From contig OW818641.1 in NCBI GenBank assembly GCA_942492925.1, positions 1,302,001 through 1,366,000 on the forward strand: a stretch of 64,000 nt of DNA, in the 5' to 3' direction. The DNA is from QZKY01 sp942492925. Its GTDB lineage: Bacteria > Pseudomonadota > Gammaproteobacteria > Burkholderiales > Burkholderiaceae_D. Below, in pieces: positions 42,792 through 51,530 of this stretch (positions within the stretch are counted from its first letter, which is position 1; each line of letters starts with the position of its first letter). The notes beneath the pieces were generated by a model that searched no databases, was not told the DNA's origin, and was given only the letters and a program-made list of their open reading frames with translations. The translations under genes and the position numbers were made by a program.

Positions 42792-42874
42792 TTGCTTTTT
42801 GATAACGATAATGATGAAATTGCAGGCGGCATTTTAATCCATCTTCCACTTTTTCATATAAACGAGAGCACGAT

Positions 42875-43549
42875 ATGGCGATATCGGATTGGCCTGAAGC
42901 GCAACGTCCACGGGAAAGACTCATCAAGCATGGCGCGCAAGCCTTGTCGGATGCCGAGTTGTTGGCCATCTTTCTTCGGGTGGGGGTGAAGGGCAAGTCG
43001 GCGGTGGATTTAGGCCGGGAAATGCTGGCGCATTTTGGCTCGCTCAACGGGCTTTTTTCATCTGGACTACCAGCTTTTTCTGCGCTCAATGGTTTAGGGG
43101 AGGCCAAATACGCGCAATTGCAGGCCACGCTGGAATTGGCTCGGCGTTCGCTGAAAGAAGAATTGCAGAATGGGCCGGTCTTGACGTCGCCGAATGTCGT
43201 CAGGGAGTATCTTCAGCTTTTTTTGGGGTATAAGTCCTACGAATCATTTGCCGTGCTTTTTCTGGATGTGCGCAACCGGCTGATTACGGCAGCGGAAATG
43301 TTTCGGGGAACGCTCACGCAAACCAGTGTTTATCCGCGTGAAATCGTCAAGGCGGCGCTGGCGCACAATGCCGCCAGCGTCATCCTCGCACACAATCATC
43401 CGTCGGGTATTCCGGAACCCAGTGCCGCAGATCGCTCGCTGACGCAAGCCTTGAAACAGGCCTTGGCGCTCGTGGATGTACGCGTGCTGGATCATGTCGT
43501 GGTGGCTGGGACGCAGTGGTATTCGTTCGCGGAGAAAGGACTGGTCTGA
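42875..43549 (+). CDS. radC: RadC/YicR-family JAB-domain protein
   Basis: A 224-aa protein with an N-terminal helix-hairpin-helix-like part (RPRERLIKHGAQALSDAELLAIFLR; SALNGLGEAKYAQLQATLEL) and the metal-binding JAMM motif ILAHNHPSGIPEPSAADRSLT (about 169-189). The family was once called a DNA repair protein, but no repair activity is established. The start has GAGAGCACG upstream. It stands alone between ispH (divergent) and the tig promoter. Confidence 0.92.
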   Translation: MAISDWPEAQRPRERLIKHGAQALSDAELLAIFLRVGVKGKSAVDLGREMLAHFGSLNGLFSSGLPAFSALNGLGEAKYAQLQATLELARRSLKEELQNGPVLTSPNVVREYLQLFLGYKSYESFAVLFLDVRNRLITAAEMFRGTLTQTSVYPREIVKAALAHNAASVILAHNHPSGIPEPSAADRSLTQALKQALALVDVRVLDHVVVAGTQWYSFAEKGLV

Positions 43550-43586
43550 AGGTGGGCGACGTTTGGGAGAACCCGGGGGGTATTTC

Positions 43587-43616
43587 TTGCCGCCGATGAT
43601 GAATATCAGCTAAAAT
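43587..43616 (+). promoter_or_regulatory. Candidate sigma-70 promoter of tig
   Basis: TTGCCG (43587-43592), 18-bp spacer and TAAAAT (43611-43616), about 100 bp before the tig ATG. The predicted transcript start falls at about 43622, at the base of the hairpin described next. Confidence 0.5.
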
Positions 43617-43618
43617 GT

Positions 43619-43642
43619 CGGACTTAGCTTTGTGCAAGTCCG
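43619..43642 (+). other. Leader hairpin of tig
   Basis: CGGACTT (43619-43625) pairs perfectly with AAGTCCG (43636-43642) around a 10-base loop. It would form at the very 5' end of the tig transcript if the promoter call is right. Such 5' stems commonly protect mRNA from decay. Confidence 0.45.
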
Positions 43643-43717
43643 TTTGCTGAGACATTTTCCTCTTTCTGATCAAGGTCTTGCGCGCATTACCCCATTCTTA
43701 TTTTTTGGACGATTTAC

Positions 43718-45061
43718 ATGGCAACCGTTGAAACGCTGGGCAAGCTCGAACGTCGCATCACCATCAACATTCCCCGCGACGAAGTAAAAACCGAAGTGGA
43801 CAAGCGACTCAAGGTCCGCGCGCGCACCGCGAAGGCAGCAGGATTTCGCCCTGGCAAAGTGCCGATGAAGATGATCGAGGCGCAGTATGGTCCTGAGACG
43901 ACGGCGAGTGTGCTTCAGCAAAAAATTCATGAAATCTTCACCGCAAGCGCAAGAGAAAATAATCTCCGTGTCGCGGGCTATCCGAGAGTCGAGGATAAGG
44001 CTGAGGGCGATACCGCAACGCATTTTACGTTTGACGCCTTCTTTGAAGTTTTCCCGGAGCTGGATCTGGGTGATCTTTCGGCCCTGGAAATCGAAAAGGC
44101 CAAGGTCGAGATTGACGGAAATGAGGTGGATTCCACCATCAACGTGATCCGCAAAGGGCGTGCCGAATTTCGAGTTCGGGGCGAGGTGGGACCGTACGGT
44201 GATGGCGGCAGCGATACTTCCGCACAAAATGGCGACAGGGTGACGCTGGATTTTGCTGGCACCATTGATGGCGTCGCTTTTGATGGCGGCACGTCGCGAG
44301 ATTACGACTTTGTGCTGGGTGAGGGACAAATGTTGCCGGAGTTTGAGCAAGCCGCGCTGGGTATGCGCGCGGGGGAAGAAAAGACCTTCCCGATGACTTT
44401 CCCGGCGGACTATCACGGTAAAGACGTGGCAGGCAAAACCGCAGCATTTACCATCAAGGTGAGCAAGGTGGAGTGGCCGGATTTGCCGGAACTGGATGCC
44501 GAATTCATCAAATCGCTGGGGGTCGCCTCAGGAGAAGTCGATGCGTTGCGTGCGGAGATTCGCGATAATCTGGTTCGCGAATCCGACACCCGTATCAAGG
44601 CGCTTAACAAGAACAACGTTCTGGATGCTTTGACCAAAGCAGTCCAGTTTGATTTGCCGAAAGCCGTTCTCGATCAGGAACTCAATCAATTGCTTGAAAT
44701 GGCTCACATGAATCTGTCCAAAATGGGCAAGGATCCCAAGACGGCGAATCTTCCCATGGAGATCTTTACGGCACAGGCAGAACGTCGTGCGCGCTTGGGC
44801 TTGATTTTGGGTGAGTTGATCGAAAAGAACGACCTCAAGGCAACGCCGGAACAAATTCGGGCACAAGTGGAACTGATGGCGAAGAGTTACCAGGATCCTA
44901 AGATGGTCATCGATTACTATTACAGCGACAAGAACCGCGTCGCTGAAGTGGAGTCGGTGGTGCTGGAAGACAACGTCGTAAACTTTGTTTTGAGCAAAGC
45001 CAAGGTGGTTGAGAAAGCCATGCCATTCAAGGAATTGATGGCGCAGCGGGTTTCTGGTTGA
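43718..45061 (+). CDS. tig: Trigger factor
   Basis: A 447-aa ribosome-associated chaperone and peptidyl-prolyl isomerase. The N-terminal ribosome-binding domain carries the signature GFRPGKVPMKMIEAQYG (about 45-61, relaxed GFRxGKxP), the FKBP domain is at about 165-250 (NGDRVTLDFAGTIDGVAFDGG; YDFVLGEGQMLPEFEQ), and the helical C-terminal domain follows. It opens the tig-clpP-clpX-lon cluster. A promoter and 5' hairpin are visible upstream. Confidence 0.96.
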   Translation: MATVETLGKLERRITINIPRDEVKTEVDKRLKVRARTAKAAGFRPGKVPMKMIEAQYGPETTASVLQQKIHEIFTASARENNLRVAGYPRVEDKAEGDTATHFTFDAFFEVFPELDLGDLSALEIEKAKVEIDGNEVDSTINVIRKGRAEFRVRGEVGPYGDGGSDTSAQNGDRVTLDFAGTIDGVAFDGGTSRDYDFVLGEGQMLPEFEQAALGMRAGEEKTFPMTFPADYHGKDVAGKTAAFTIKVSKVEWPDLPELDAEFIKSLGVASGEVDALRAEIRDNLVRESDTRIKALNKNNVLDALTKAVQFDLPKAVLDQELNQLLEMAHMNLSKMGKDPKTANLPMEIFTAQAERRARLGLILGELIEKNDLKATPEQIRAQVELMAKSYQDPKMVIDYYYSDKNRVAEVESVVLEDNVVNFVLSKAKVVEKAMPFKELMAQRVSG

Positions 45062-45102
45062 TCAGCCAATCGACAACGAAACATTCTTCAAAGGAACAGG
45101 CC

Positions 45103-45729
45103 ATGACCTTCCGGAATGACAAATCTGCCCTGGATACCGAGATGATCGGCATGATCCCGATGGTGATCGAGCAAAGCGGACGTGGTGAGCGGGCGTTTGA
45201 TATCTATTCGCGGTTGTTGAAGGAGCGGGTGATCTTTCTGGTTGGTCCGGTCAACGATCACACCGCCAACCTGATCGTGGCGCAATTGCTTTTCCTGGAG
45301 AGCGAAAATCCGGACAAGGACATTTCTCTCTACATTAATTCGCCGGGTGGTTCGGTGTCGGCCGGTATGGCGATTTACGACACCATGCAATTCATCAAGC
45401 CGGAAGTCTCGACCCTGTGCACGGGCATGGCCGCCTCCATGGGCGCGTTTTTGCTGGCCGCAGGCGCCAAGGGCAAACGCTTTTCCTTGCCGAACTCGCG
45501 CATCATGATTCATCAGCCGTCTGGCGGGGCGCAGGGCCAAGCCAGCGACATCGAAATCCAAGCCCGCGAAATCCTTTACTTGCGCGAACGTTTGAACGGC
45601 ATTTTGGCAGAGAAAACAGGCCAGACTGTCGAACAAATTGCACGAGACACGGAACGCGACAACTTCATGTCAGCAGACGAAGCGGTGAACTATGGCCTGA
45701 TCGACAAGGTCTTGGTTTCTCGCGCCTAG
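45103..45729 (+). CDS. clpP: ATP-dependent Clp protease proteolytic subunit
   Basis: A 208-aa serine peptidase. Catalytic Ser112 is in TGMAASMGAFLL and His137 in MIHQPSGG; the Asp lies in the following region (ARDTERDNFMSADEA). The N-terminal dozen residues are a propeptide-like extension as in E. coli. The ATG at 45103 follows AAAGGA. A TTG at 45058 overlapping the tig stop is rejected because it adds unconserved residues. It forms a tetradecamer with ClpX or ClpA. Confidence 0.96.
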   Translation: MTFRNDKSALDTEMIGMIPMVIEQSGRGERAFDIYSRLLKERVIFLVGPVNDHTANLIVAQLLFLESENPDKDISLYINSPGGSVSAGMAIYDTMQFIKPEVSTLCTGMAASMGAFLLAAGAKGKRFSLPNSRIMIHQPSGGAQGQASDIEIQAREILYLRERLNGILAEKTGQTVEQIARDTERDNFMSADEAVNYGLIDKVLVSRA

Positions 45730-45797
45730 TCCGGCTTTACTATTGATGTCACGCAGAATCTGTGTTGTTCTGGTGATATGTTGCTGACGTGATAGAT

Positions 45798-45853
45798 GGG
45801 GTTGTGTTATTGTTTGATTGCAAGTGCGCAACTGTGCTTGCTGATACAACCCC
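45798..45853 (+). other. Large hairpin in the clpP-clpX gap
   Basis: Perfect 8-bp stem GGGGTTGT (45798-45805) with ACAACCCC (45846-45853). Inside it a second 5-bp stem, GCAAG with CTTGC (about 45820-45841), closes a 12-base loop. The structure ends 21 bases before the clpX ATG and is followed by only four Ts. It could be an attenuator, an RNase processing site or a translation control element. Confidence 0.55.
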
Positions 45854-45874
45854 TTTTCACAACGATACTGCACA

Positions 45875-47146
45875 ATGGCTGAAAAAAAATCTTCCAGCGG
45901 CGAGAAGCTTCTGTATTGCTCGTTTTGCGGCAAAAGTCAGCATGAAGTCAAAAAGCTGATTGCTGGCCCTTCTGTATTCATCTGCGATGAATGCATTAAC
46001 CTGTGCAATGACATTATTCGCGACGAGACGGGGAACGCCCAATCTCTCAAGGATGCCAAGTCGGAATTGCCGACGCCCCATGAAATTTGTGCCTTGCTGG
46101 ACCAATATGTTATTGGTCAGAATAAGGCCAAGCGTATTTTGTCTGTGGCGGTGTACAACCACTACAAACGCTTGCGCCATCAGGGTAACAAGGACGAGGT
46201 GGAGCTCTCCAAGAGCAACATCTTGCTGGTCGGTCCGACGGGTTCGGGCAAGACTTTGCTGGCGCAAACGATGGCGCGCATGTTGAACGTGCCGTTCGTG
46301 ATTGCTGATGCGACCACGCTGACGGAAGCGGGGTATGTGGGCGAGGACGTCGAAAACATCATCCAAAAGTTGCTTCAGAATTGCAATTACGATGTGGAGA
46401 AGGCGCAGCGCGGCATCGTCTACATTGACGAAATCGACAAGATTTCCCGCAAGTCGGACAATCCGTCGATTACGCGTGACGTATCCGGAGAAGGCGTCCA
46501 GCAAGCGCTGTTGAAACTGATCGAAGGCACCATGGCGGCGGTGCCACCGCAGGGCGGACGCAAGCATCCGAACCAGGACTTCGTGCAGGTGGATACCACG
46601 AACATCATGTTCATTTGCGGCGGCGCGTTTGATGGATTGGTCAAAATCATCGCGAATCGCTCGGACAAGAGCGGCATTGGTTTTTCGGCTTCCGTGAAAA
46701 GCCAGGCTGAGAAAGAAGCGAATGAACTGCTGACGAATGTGGAGCCAGAAGATTTGATCAAATTCGGGCTCATTCCGGAGCTGGTCGGACGTTTGCCTGT
46801 CGTGGCAACGCTCAATGATTTGACGGAAGAGGCCTTGATTCAGATTTTGCTGGAACCGAAGAATGCCTTGATCAAGCAATACGCCAAACTGCTGGGGATG
46901 GAAGGGGCGGAGCTCGATATTCGTCCGGCAGCCCTCCAGGCGATTGCACAAAAGGCACTGGCGCGTAAAACCGGCGCCCGTGGCTTGCGTTCCATCCTTG
47001 AAAATATCCTGCTGGATGTGATGTACGATTTGCCCACCGAACAAAACGTGACCAAAGTTGTGATCGATGAAAATACGATTACGAATGGGGTCAAGCCATT
47101 GCTGATCTATCAAGAACAACCAAACCAGCAAAAAGCAGCAAGCTAG
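45875..47146 (+). CDS. clpX: ATP-dependent Clp protease ATP-binding subunit ClpX
   Basis: A 423-aa AAA+ unfoldase. The N-terminal zinc domain has its four cysteines in CSFCGKSQHEVKKL and FICDECINLC; Walker A is GPTGSGKT (about 118-125), the pore loop GYVG, Walker B VYIDEIDKI, and the ClpP-docking loop IGF in KSGIGFSASV. It delivers substrates to ClpP. No Shine-Dalgarno is visible in the 20 bases before the ATG, and a strong hairpin stands just upstream, so initiation may be controlled. Confidence 0.97.
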   Translation: MAEKKSSSGEKLLYCSFCGKSQHEVKKLIAGPSVFICDECINLCNDIIRDETGNAQSLKDAKSELPTPHEICALLDQYVIGQNKAKRILSVAVYNHYKRLRHQGNKDEVELSKSNILLVGPTGSGKTLLAQTMARMLNVPFVIADATTLTEAGYVGEDVENIIQKLLQNCNYDVEKAQRGIVYIDEIDKISRKSDNPSITRDVSGEGVQQALLKLIEGTMAAVPPQGGRKHPNQDFVQVDTTNIMFICGGAFDGLVKIIANRSDKSGIGFSASVKSQAEKEANELLTNVEPEDLIKFGLIPELVGRLPVVATLNDLTEEALIQILLEPKNALIKQYAKLLGMEGAELDIRPAALQAIAQKALARKTGARGLRSILENILLDVMYDLPTEQNVTKVVIDENTITNGVKPLLIYQEQPNQQKAAS

Positions 47147-47345
47147 TTGATTTTCCTTCGGTGTCACTTGCGTTGCTAATGAGCAATGTCATGCCTTCTT
47201 TCTGTTTTTCGCTATAAAATGCCCCTGAATTGGGTTTCAAAACACTTTTTTTGCATTTTTTTGAAATTTTTTACGCAAAACCTTGTTTTTTGGCTTTTTG
47301 GGCCAACCTTATCGTAAGTTAGAACATTTCAAATGAGGGTTTGCC

Positions 47346-49757
47346 ATGACGACTACACCGCTTTCTGAACAATCCAGGCTGTCGCTCTTGCCTTTGCGCG
47401 ATGTTGTTGTCTTTCCGCATATGGTGATACCGCTTTTCGTCGGTCGTCCGCGTTCGATCAAGGCGCTGGAACTGGCAATGGAGAACGGCAAGACCATCAT
47501 GCTGGCGGCGCAAAAGGCAGCCGCCAAGGATGAGCCTGCTGCAAATGATATCTACAGGATTGGCTGTGTCGCCAATATCCTGCAGATGCTGAAGCTTCCC
47601 GATGGTACTGTGAAGGTTCTGGTGGAGGGGGTCAAGCGCGCGCAGCTGGTGAATATCGACGATGAAGAAACTCATTTTATGGCGGATATCGCCCTAGTCG
47701 AATCGACCGTCGAAAATGAATCGGAAATCGAGGCAATGCGTCGTGCGATCATCCAGCAATTCGACCAGTACGTGAAACTAAACAAGAAGGTGCCGCCGGA
47801 AATTCTCAGTTCCTTGGCTGACATTGACGATGTGGGTCGCCTGGCAGACACCGTCGCCGCGCATTTGCCGCTGAAGCTGGAGCAAAAGCAAAATGTGCTG
47901 GAGGCGTTCGACGTTGAGAAGCGTCTTGAGAGTTTGCTCGCCTACATTGAAGGCGAACTCGACATCATGCAAGTCGAGAAGCGCATTCGTGGTCGTGTCA
48001 AGCGCCAGATGGAAAAATCGCAGCGCGAATATTATCTGAACGAGCAAGTCAAGGCGATTCAGAAAGAGCTTGGCGAAGGCGAAGAAGGTTCGGATTTCGA
48101 CGAATTTGAAAAGCGCATCAAAGCAGCGAAGATGCCGAAAGAGGCGCGCGATAAAGCGCAAAGCGAACTCAAGAAGCTCAAGATGATGTCGCCGATGTCG
48201 GCGGAAGCAACAGTCGTGCGCAACTATATTGAAACGCTGACCAATCTGCCGTGGAAGAAAAAATCCAAGGTCAACAACGATCTGGTGTTCGCCGAAAAGG
48301 TGCTGGAAGAAGATCACCATGCGCTCGACAAGATCAAGGAACGGATTCTCGAATACCTCGCTGTGCAGCAGCGCGTCGACAAGGTCAAGGCGCCGATTCT
48401 GTGCTTCGTGGGGCCGCCGGGCGTCGGCAAGACCTCGCTCGGACAATCGATCGCCCGTGCGACCAACCGCAAGTTTGTGCGCATGGCGTTAGGTGGCATG
48501 CGTGATGAAGCCGAAATTCGTGGCCATCGTCGCACGTACATTGGCTCCATGCCGGGCAAGATTCTCCAGAGTCTTTCCAAAATTGGGGTGCGGAATCCCT
48601 TGTTCCTGCTGGACGAGGTGGACAAGATCGGTGCGGATTTCCGCGGCGATCCGTCGGCGGCCTTGCTGGAAGTGCTGGATCCGGAACAAAACCATACCTT
48701 CTCCGATCACTATGTCGAAGTGGATTTCGACTTGTCGGATGTAATGTTTATCGCGACGTCAAACTCACTGAACATCCCTGCGCCCTTGCTCGATCGGATG
48801 GAAGTCATTCGTCTTGCGGGATATACCGAAGACGAAAAGACCAACATTGCGCAGAAATATCTGTTGCCGAAGCAGATCAAAAACAATGGTTTGAAAAAAG
48901 GCGAGATCAACATCACCGAGGCGGCGATTCGCGACATCGTGCGCTATTACACGCGCGAAGCGGGTGTGCGCGCGCTGGAACGGGAAATTTCCAAGATTTG
49001 CCGCAAGGTCGTGAAAATGAACTTGCTCAAGAAGCAGGACAAGAAGGTCACGGTATCCCCAAAGACGCTCGACAAATACTTAGGTGTGCGCCAGTTTGAC
49101 TATGGCGTGGCCGAGAAAGAAAATCAGGTTGGTCAGGTAGTGGGGCTCGCTTGGACGGAGGTGGGCGGGGAGTTGCTGACCGTTGAGGCGACTGCCATGC
49201 CTGGCAAGGGCGGCGTGATCCGAACCGGAACGCTGGGTGAAGTGATGAAGGAATCGATTGAGGCGGCGCGCACTGTTGTGAGAAGTCGCGCGAAAAAACT
49301 CGGTATCAAGGACGATGTTTTTGAGAAGAGCGACATGCACGTTCACGTGCCGGAAGGTGCCACGCCGAAAGACGGTCCGTCAGCTGGCATTACGATGACG
49401 ACAGCCTTGGTTTCTACCTTGACCGGCATTCCTGTGCGCGCAGATGTGGCCATGACGGGCGAAATCACGCTGCGAGGCGAAGTGTTGCCGATTGGCGGCC
49501 TGAAGGAAAAACTGCTTGCTGCTTTGCGTGGGGGTATCAAGACGGTTTTGATCCCGGAAGAAAACACCAAGGATCTGGTGGAGATTCCAGACAATGTGAA
49601 GAACAAGCTGGAGATCATTCCGGTGCGCTGGATCGACAAGGTGCTGGAAGTCGCACTGGAGCGTCAACCCGAGCCTTTACCTGATGTTTCTTCTACCAGC
49701 ACGCCAGCGGCTGTGCAGGCGGATGCGGCGAAAGATGGTGGTGTTCGGGCGCACTAG
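47346..49757 (+). CDS. lon: ATP-dependent protease Lon
   Basis: An 803-aa LonA protease. The N-terminal substrate domain begins LPLRDVVVFPHMVIPLFVGR, Walker A is GPPGVGKTS (about 355-363), Walker B FLLDEVDKIG, and the Ser-Lys dyad lies in PKDGPSAGIT (Ser about 679) and GGLKEKLLAA (Lys about 722). The start follows GAGGGT. The 199-bp gap after clpX contains A/T-rich tracts and TATAAA near 47213, so lon probably has its own promoter. A terminator follows the gene. Confidence 0.97.
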   Translation: MTTTPLSEQSRLSLLPLRDVVVFPHMVIPLFVGRPRSIKALELAMENGKTIMLAAQKAAAKDEPAANDIYRIGCVANILQMLKLPDGTVKVLVEGVKRAQLVNIDDEETHFMADIALVESTVENESEIEAMRRAIIQQFDQYVKLNKKVPPEILSSLADIDDVGRLADTVAAHLPLKLEQKQNVLEAFDVEKRLESLLAYIEGELDIMQVEKRIRGRVKRQMEKSQREYYLNEQVKAIQKELGEGEEGSDFDEFEKRIKAAKMPKEARDKAQSELKKLKMMSPMSAEATVVRNYIETLTNLPWKKKSKVNNDLVFAEKVLEEDHHALDKIKERILEYLAVQQRVDKVKAPILCFVGPPGVGKTSLGQSIARATNRKFVRMALGGMRDEAEIRGHRRTYIGSMPGKILQSLSKIGVRNPLFLLDEVDKIGADFRGDPSAALLEVLDPEQNHTFSDHYVEVDFDLSDVMFIATSNSLNIPAPLLDRMEVIRLAGYTEDEKTNIAQKYLLPKQIKNNGLKKGEINITEAAIRDIVRYYTREAGVRALEREISKICRKVVKMNLLKKQDKKVTVSPKTLDKYLGVRQFDYGVAEKENQVGQVVGLAWTEVGGELLTVEATAMPGKGGVIRTGTLGEVMKESIEAARTVVRSRAKKLGIKDDVFEKSDMHVHVPEGATPKDGPSAGITMTTALVSTLTGIPVRADVAMTGEITLRGEVLPIGGLKEKLLAALRGGIKTVLIPEENTKDLVEIPDNVKNKLEIIPVRWIDKVLEVALERQPEPLPDVSSTSTPAAVQADAAKDGGVRAH

Positions 49758-49781
49758 AGATTGATGTTTTCTCCGATAATG

Positions 49782-49810
49782 AAAAACGCCTCTTCGCGAG
49801 GCGTTTTTTT
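49782..49810 (+). terminator. Intrinsic terminator after lon
   Basis: CGCCTC (49787-49792) pairs with GAGGCG (49798-49803) around a 5-base loop; flanking As and a seven-T run (49804-49810) complete a classic terminator 25 bp after the lon stop. The A-run on the left gives five Ts on the other strand, so it may also stop the convergent nnr transcript. Confidence 0.88.
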
Positions 49811-49825
49811 ACGTCGCAGGTTTCG

Positions 49826-51343
49826 TTATGCTTGTGCTGTGAGTCGGTTCAACAACATTCTTATGACAGGAATTAGTTCGCTGGCAGTTACGCCAATTGG
49901 TCCTGTTCCCCATTTAACCAACTCATCTGCGGCTGCGCCATGCAGCCAGGTTGCAGAAAGCGTTGTTTCTCTCGCTGCCAACCCTTGCGCGATTAGCCCG
50001 CCACAGATCCCGGCAAGGATATCCCCTGTGCCAGCGGTGGCCAGTGCCGGATTGCCGGTAGGGTTCACGTAAGTCATGCCATTGGGTTCGACGATGACAC
50101 TGCCAGAACCTTTCAAAATCACTGTGGCGTTGAATGTGTTCGCGAGTTTGCGTGCCGCATCGATGCGATTCGCTTGAACTTCATTGCTCCCGGTGCCGAG
50201 TAGTCGCGCTGCTTCGAGTGGATGCGGCGTCATTAAGGTCGGTTCGCGACGGTTCCGGACGCGTTGTTGCAATCCCGGTTCTACAGCAATGAGATTCAAA
50301 GCATCGGCATCGAGCACAATGGGCTGGCGTACGGTCAACACTTTTGCAAGCAAGTCGTGCGCGCCGCGCGATTGTCCGAGACCGGGTCCGGCAACCAGCA
50401 CGGCGGACGAGAGATCGAAATCGTCGGCGGAGCGGCACATCAATTCCGGTTGCATGCTATCGTAGGCAGGTGCGTTTTCCAGAAACACGCCATACACCCG
50501 TCCGCCACCGGCATGCAGGGCGGCGCGACTGGCGAGAATGACCGCGCCAGCCATGCCTTGTGCCCCACCCACAATTGCAACGTCGCCGTAGCTGCCTTTG
50601 TGCGAATCGTGTTGGCGTGGTTTCAGTGAAGCGGAAAACCGCTCAGGGTGATTCAGCAGGCAGCGTGGTTCGGGATAGTGTTGCCGGTCGATATCCAGCG
50701 GTGCGACAGTAACCTCGCCCGCAGCATCGCGCCCTTGCAGTGTGTAGAGACCGGGCTTGCCTGCGATGAAGGTGATGGTGTGCGTGGCGCGAATGGCGAT
50801 GCCTCCCTCGCCACCAACGATGGCGCCGGTATCCACATCGAGTCCGCTGGGGGCATCCAGCGCCAGGGTGGGGCAACGCAGCGCATTGACGTCTTCGACG
50901 ATGCGTCGCAGATCGCCCGCAATGGGTTGGGTCAGACCGATGCCGAAAAGGCCGTCAATGACGAGGTCCCACGAAGTGGTGCCGATGACCGATAGAGAGG
51001 CTTCAAGCGACGACGTATCGCGGAATCGCGCCGGGCTGCGGTGAGCGAGATGCAAGGCTGCTTTCGCGTCTTCAGGCTGTTTTTCTGGCTGGGCGTAAGA
51101 GAGAACAGAGACCTTGGCGCCAGCATGGGCGAGGTGGGCCGCCACCTCAAAGGCATCGCCGCCATTGTTGCCCGGGCCAGCCAAAACCAGCACGGAAGCT
51201 GGTTGTTTGTGATCTGACAACAGTTTCAAGGCCCACTCTGCTGCAGCTTTTCCGGCCCGTTCCATCAAGGTCCGGGGCGGGAGGGCTACCATTGCAGATT
51301 GCTCGATGGCGCGGGTTTCGGCAATGGTATACAAGGCGACCAT
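49826..51343 (-). CDS. nnr: Bifunctional NAD(P)HX epimerase/dehydratase
   Basis: A 505-aa fusion that repairs hydrated NADH and NADPH. The N-terminal YjeF_N epimerase domain (1-210) has LVLAGPGNNGGDAFEVAAHLAHAGAKV-type nucleotide motif GNNGGDAFE and ALDAPSGLDVDTG. The C-terminal ADP-dependent dehydratase domain (about 225-500) has VAGPGLGQS, LDADALN, MTPHPLEAARLL and the catalytic-site NPALATAGTGDILAG. The start at 51343 has AAAGGA nine bases upstream. It is a single-gene unit between lon and rpsB. Confidence 0.94.
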   Translation of the reverse strand: MVALYTIAETRAIEQSAMVALPPRTLMERAGKAAAEWALKLLSDHKQPASVLVLAGPGNNGGDAFEVAAHLAHAGAKVSVLSYAQPEKQPEDAKAALHLAHRSPARFRDTSSLEASLSVIGTTSWDLVIDGLFGIGLTQPIAGDLRRIVEDVNALRCPTLALDAPSGLDVDTGAIVGGEGGIAIRATHTITFIAGKPGLYTLQGRDAAGEVTVAPLDIDRQHYPEPRCLLNHPERFSASLKPRQHDSHKGSYGDVAIVGGAQGMAGAVILASRAALHAGGGRVYGVFLENAPAYDSMQPELMCRSADDFDLSSAVLVAGPGLGQSRGAHDLLAKVLTVRQPIVLDADALNLIAVEPGLQQRVRNRREPTLMTPHPLEAARLLGTGSNEVQANRIDAARKLANTFNATVILKGSGSVIVEPNGMTYVNPTGNPALATAGTGDILAGICGGLIAQGLAARETTLSATWLHGAAADELVKWGTGPIGVTASELIPVIRMLLNRLTAQA

Positions 51344-51383
51344 GGTATTTCCTTTATGACAAGGTAAAAGGGCTTCTCCGGAA

Positions 51384-51412
51384 TGGAAATATTTGTTCTA
51401 TTCGAGTACAAT
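51384..51412 (+). promoter_or_regulatory. Candidate sigma-70 promoter of rpsB
   Basis: TGGAAA (51384-51389), 17-bp spacer and TACAAT (51407-51412). The -10 box is one mismatch from consensus. The predicted start is at about 51419, giving a leader of roughly 110 bases before rpsB. Confidence 0.5.
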
Positions 51413-51419
51413 AGCGCGT

Positions 51420-51439
51420 TCTTGAATTTTGTTTCAAGA
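51420..51439 (+). other. 5' hairpin of the rpsB leader
   Basis: TCTTGAA (51420-51426) pairs perfectly with TTCAAGA (51433-51439) around a 6-base loop, at the predicted 5' end of the rpsB mRNA. It may stabilise the transcript or take part in S2 feedback. Confidence 0.45.
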
Positions 51440-51463
51440 GTAAACAATTAACAAATCGCGATT

Positions 51464-51503
51464 CCGGTCAAAAAGGGTGCTCGAGAAAGAGAGTGCGAAC
51501 CGG
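51464..51503 (+). other. Second stem in the rpsB leader
   Basis: CCGGT (51464-51468) pairs with ACCGG (51499-51503), enclosing a purine-rich loop. It lies 27 bases before the rpsB ATG, where ribosomal protein leaders often bind their own product. Autoregulation by S2 is known in E. coli; this structure as its site is inference. Confidence 0.35.
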
Positions 51504-51530
51504 TTTCAAGACCTAACCCTGGAGTAAATT

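Noticed and set aside
45857..47167. Open frame of over 400 codons on the minus strand opposite clpX
   Set aside because: It exactly shadows clpX, shows no family motif and is rich in Arg, His and Gln as expected from an antisense reading.
47147..47345. Heat-shock (sigma-32) promoter before lon
   Set aside because: TATAAA near 47213 followed by CCCC is suggestive, but no CTTGAAA-like -35 is found at the right distance.
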